From Brachyhypopomus gauderio (Eukaryota > Chordata > Actinopteri > Gymnotiformes > Hypopomidae), in NCBI RefSeq assembly GCF_052324685.1, contig NC_135228.1, positions 9,775,386-9,839,385 of the forward strand: 64,000 nucleotides of DNA, given 5' to 3'. A program made the position numbers and the translations under genes. Below are positions 59,501-64,000 of this stretch, piece by piece (positions within the stretch are counted from its first letter, which is position 1; every line of letters begins with the position of its first letter). The notes below the pieces were generated by a model. The model was not told where the DNA came from, did no database searches, and saw nothing but the letters and a program-made list of their open reading frames with translations.

Positions 59501-62500
59501 AGGAGAAGCACTTCACTGGATTACTGTGCCAATCCCTGAGATGAAATATTAAATCTAGTCCCTAGGCTGTGACCGAGGGAAACGAAGTGCTGAGTAAGGT
59601 CATATGTCCACAAACGTCCTTATAAGCTGAGGGCTGGAAGGAGGACATATTGTTTTCAGAATTCTTGGCATGTTTTATATATGATGTCCTTTAATACTGA
59701 GGCCAGTTTTCCTGTTTCATATGTGGATTTATTTTAACTTATTTTAATTAATTTTAGATAACAAATTGTACCATCTTTGCTAGACTTGCTGCTAGGTCTG
59801 AACTATCCTTGCCCCTTTTCAAGTTTTCATTTTTCCCCCATTTATTTATTTTTTCATATAGTAATTTCATTTACAGCATTTGAGAGATCTTATACAGAGT
59901 GACCTAAATCTTTTATTAGTATGACAGTATTTCTGCTCCCTGGTAATCAAACATATAACCTTGTTGCTCCTTGCATTTTGCCCTTCCTGCTTTAACAGAG
60001 CTATTGGCTTATTTGTATGAATTTATTTATATGCATTATCTATGGTGCCTAATTCTAACTATGGCAGGAGGTTCAGCACTGGTTTGTTATGTTGTGGTGT
60101 TAAGCAAATAACATTTAGAAGCATAAATGTGAAAAGGCTTGGTCCTGATAATGGTTCTACATTGTATCATTTTTGCAAAATAGAGTATTTATTTTAAACG
60201 ATTAAATTGAATTGATTGTTAAGTCTGTCAGTCTATATCAACTTGTTGCTTGATATCGTGAATCCAGGAACCTTGAAAACCTACTATGGCAGTTCCATGG
60301 TCATGTGTGGTTGAGGTAGGTGTAGCCAACTAGCCATGGGGAAATAATTGAACTGTGACTGCAAGATGGGTGGAGACTTAGAGGTGAGGAGGACTGGTGC
60401 ACCCTAGGGGTTGTAGTTTCTTATTTACAAGGTAGTACATTCTGGTTGTGGTTCAGTCACCTTTCCTACTTTTGGGATCCTATGTCCTAAAGGCTTAACG
60501 ATTTACAAGTAATGCTGAATTTCTAGGTCTACTGCTTTAGTCCGTTACTGTAGTGTAACTTAGCAAAAAATAGAAGCAAAATATTTTATTCCCCAAACCC
60601 AAAGGTTAAGGCTAAAACTGTGATACTTATCTAGTTAGCAAGCTATACCATATTTGACAAAGTCGCACAGAAGCAACAAGTAACTGTAAAATGTGGGTCT
60701 GTAGCAGACTCACAAGGTAGATATTGACAATGTTAGCCTTGCTGGACCAGTTACCTAGCTGGATAACTTCATCTCATATTGTGGTCCAGCTCCAGTTCAT
60801 TTTCAGCATGGACAAAATGCACTTGTGAGAACATTTAGCACTAATCATTGGAAATGAAAACAGGTTGGAAATGAAGATTCTTCTGCAGAATCTTTTGGTA
60901 GCAGCTGGACCAACTATGATGAATCTGCTATAAACCATTTTTATTAAGAATGGCTTAAGAATGTTTAAGAATTAAATAAATTCTATTGCCAGAGAGATAA
61001 AGTCTAATCATCACTCCAATAATCTAAGTTCAGTGTAAGCGTAGAAATGAGTCTTTAAGAAATGCAGGCCAATGTTAGGGCTGATTTGTTTTTTTCCAGA
61101 TCTGAAACATCAACGGTAAATGACTGGATCATTCAGGAAGTGCCTTTGATCTAACCCAGATGCATCATGGATCGGGTTGGACTATGCTTTTCACTTGGCT
61201 CCATTCTCTTGTCCTATTAAAATTTTATATAAGTTGTATGTGGTGCAGTTATGATAACACATATCCATTCAATGTGAACTGCCTACAGTAGGCCTACAGG
61301 AGTAAACTACATTTCTAACACTGCTCCATTTCACTGCCCATACATTTAAATTCCAATATGGGAAAAAAATGACTCATTTGAATTATTTGCTTAATCTATC
61401 ATTCTAACATTTACAAAGGTTTGAGTGTATTCATTTAAAAACAAACATAAAGCAATTAAAAATATATTCTAAAAATCTAACAGTGGAGTATATGTACCCG
61501 TAAATGAGTATAAGAAAATGCATGTTGTCAGTTTCTCAACGATTAATAAACTGGTTTGAACCATATTTCATGTCGGTGAGTAAGTAGTTAAGTGTTGCAG
61601 TGTCTTTTCTCCACATCTGCAGTATTAGCTGATCTTTCTAAAGGACAATCAGTATCAACCTCAGAAACATTTCTACATAACATTTCTAATACATAACATC
61701 ACAATTATGTTGGTCATATCTACAATCAGGGGCGTAGCAGCAAATTCTGGGCCCTCTAAATGTCACTCTTAATGTCAGTGGGCCCCTATAAATGTCAGTA
61801 AACGAGGCACATGAGCAAAATGGGCCCCTCTCCCTACTCGTGCCCTGGGTAGTCAGGTCCACCCCCCCCACCCCCCCCACTATCATAAACGATCAGTTTA
61901 CTTGTTTTTGTCGTGTAAGCTGTTTTTGCCAATTAATATGGGCAAGTTTATCATTGATGGTGGCTTTTTATCTGCCATTACTTTTGCAAAGCTCCTGAAG
62001 CCACTGAATATGCTTGACCGAGTGAGAACGTGCACATGCACAAGCAGTGACTAACACAAACAGCTCTCCTGACTCTGATTGGCTGTTTTGATTTGGGCGT
62101 GGTGGATTCTTTCAGACGGCATTAGGAAGACTAAGTGGGCCCTAAAGAACCTGATTTATCTTTTGATAATTCAGATGATCTGTCTCATGTACTACTGTCA
62201 GGACAGTGACTGCTGCATTATGTATTACCTGGAACACAAAGACATCCAACAAAAAGTGTCACTTTGTACTTATGATTTGTACTTGGGACACACTTGGCAC
62301 AGAGCCATAAAACCTGTATGACCATAATGGATGCAGCCCTGTTATCCAGCGTCTGGGTCTCCATTTTTCATATCTCTTACACTGACACACGCTGCAGCCC
62401 ATACGCATCGACCATGTGATGTTCAATAAGAATCTACCCTGCCTGTTTTGAGCATAACATTGGTGTGTTTGTGGTAGTGTTGTGGTTGTGTTGCCACATT

Positions 62501-64000
62501 TGCTGTTGTATTTCTTTGGTTTGCTGTTGGAATATCTGATCTGTTAAAGTATTTTGAACTTCCAGCCCACCGTAACAAACTGGTCAGTGAATCAAGTAAT
62601 TTTAACAGGATTAGGAAGTTTGGCCAAATCTAACATGTTCCATCCGACTTGGCAAATGAGATTCAAGCGAAAAAGTCATGGACAATCTCCACTGCATAAA
62701 GAGAAATTCAAGACAGACTTCAAGACGCTTGCATGTTACCATTGGCAGGAGAGAAGAGGTTAATACCTGAGCTTCCACGATGGAACGGAAGACACATATG
62801 TCACATATGACACATATGTCCTCTTCCATATCTGCGATGATCTTGTGCCTAGTGCCCCCCTGATTAGTAAAGAGGAGCTGCGAGATTTAAGTAAAGAGGA
62901 GGGCCTAGACTTAAGTAAAGGGTTAAGTAACGAGTAGGTGCTAAACGTTTGTGAGCTTTGCTGCTGAGTGCATCTCGGCTTTGAGCTGGTGGGCGAGGCC
63001 GACATGGGCTATTACTGTTTGTTGTAGTCAGCAGGACGGGGGAGGGGCACCACACATCCCTCCTCGAATGCAGCATGTGCGTGGGAGACTGCTGCACTGC
63101 ACGTGTTGTCAAGGCAACGAGCAACCATGCTGCCTGCCTCTCCCCATGGGCTATCCTACTGTCTGTTGTGTCCAAAGGCAGCCCATGCACACTTACAATA
63201 AAATACTGAATACTGAATCATACTGAATCGCACACAGACTTCAGATAATCCAACAGGTATTTATTTTGGAGCAGATGTCAAACACAGACTTAAACAAACT
63301 AAAATAGGACATATAGAAATAGAATGGAAAAAGAGGTTTATTGTGTTTACACAATACAAAACTAATATATAAGATCTACAAGTAGTACCACATCCAGCAA
63401 AAGCAGCACAGAATGTTACCAGTTTTATTGGGCAAAGTAATCCCTTAATACTCTGCTCTGTAGCTCATGAGATGAGTTGCTTTCTTCAAAGCAGCTAGTC
63501 ACCAAAATGATGTGTGCTGCATGCTTCCTCTGCTAATGATGCAAACTGTGGATTAACTTCTGTGGGCACCACTCTTCTCCTGTTCAAATGAGTTCAGTCG
63601 TTCTGCACAGAGACGTGATGAGCCATGCTGGACGTGCTGGCTACACAGCAGCTCAGTAACAGTTAGGAGTAATCCTCGCTAAGACCAAGCCATGACCCCT
63701 GACAGCATGAGTGCAGATAATTGTGTTCCTCCCTGTTATTGTTAGGGTTAAGCTGTTCTCGGAGTGCAGGCTAGTGAAAAATGAAGCACTATTTTTCACT
63801 AATTGAGGTCTTTGAAGGACTGTTCCTAGAAGCCATTATTGTAAATAATTGCTTTTGCAGTGATTTAACTGTTTAAGTTCCCTATAATGCTTTTTGTTGT
63901 TGTTGTTGTTATTGTTGTTGTTATTGTTTAATCTGGACAGTTGATGATTAAAAGAACAACTATTAAATATTTTGAAATTTAATTAAAATATGATTTTAAA
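59501..64000. other. Intergenic or intronic DNA, no gene identified
   Basis: Contains a C-rich patch (61861-61879), a small palindrome made of cacatatg units (62791-62816), an aagtaaagaggag micro-repeat (62866-62930) and a gtt-rich tract (63895-63928). The start of an unclassified mobile element (aggggcgtagcagc) is possible near 61728. Confidence 0.4.

Overview
This window is teleost fish nuclear DNA. It is AT-rich and intron-rich, holds long CA and TA microsatellites, and carries Tc1/mariner and hAT transposon remains, an L2-type LINE relic and solo LTRs of kinds common in fish. A repeat tail near 55.9 kb resembles one I associate with otophysan fishes (carps, characins, catfishes, electric fishes), so that placement is only a guess. 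No tRNA, rRNA, CRISPR array or prokaryotic operon is visible.

Layout. (1) About 1-11 kb holds the 5' part of a PDLIM4-like PDZ-LIM gene on the minus strand. Coding exon 1 is at 10776-10868 and exon 2 at 6644-6795; I could not identify later exons. A THAP-domain relic and a nested MITE lie on the low-coordinate side. (2) About 11-27.6 kb is intergenic and rich in mobile-element remains: one hAT element, three decayed Tc1 pieces, an L2-like reverse-transcriptase relic, one solo LTR and two long CA tracts. (3) About 27.6-43.5 kb is a complete gene for the alpha subunit of collagen prolyl 4-hydroxylase, called p4ha2. It has 14 constitutive or alternative coding positions, including a mutually exclusive exon pair. 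Two hAT elements sit in its introns. (4) 44.1-51.8 kb is a tandem, same-strand P4HA-like paralog with nearly the same exon sizes and phases. One of its introns carries a Tc1 element with an open 341-codon transposase. (5) About 52-64 kb has no gene I can name. It holds a GC-richer segment that may be a promoter or first exon, a second copy of the same solo LTR with its own target duplication, a 37-bp minisatellite and decayed repeats.

How the genes relate. PDLIM4 and P4HA2 are neighbours in mammals (human 5q31), so the local order supports both calls. P4HA subunits act in the endoplasmic reticulum lumen with PDI (P4HB) to hydroxylate proline in collagen. The paralog keeps all iron and 2-oxoglutarate ligands and the five family cysteines. 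It has lost the tyrosines of the peptide-substrate-binding domain and has no alternative exon. The most interesting biology is therefore a duplicated hydroxylase with a conserved catalytic core, an eroded collagen-peptide groove and repeat-loaded splice sites.
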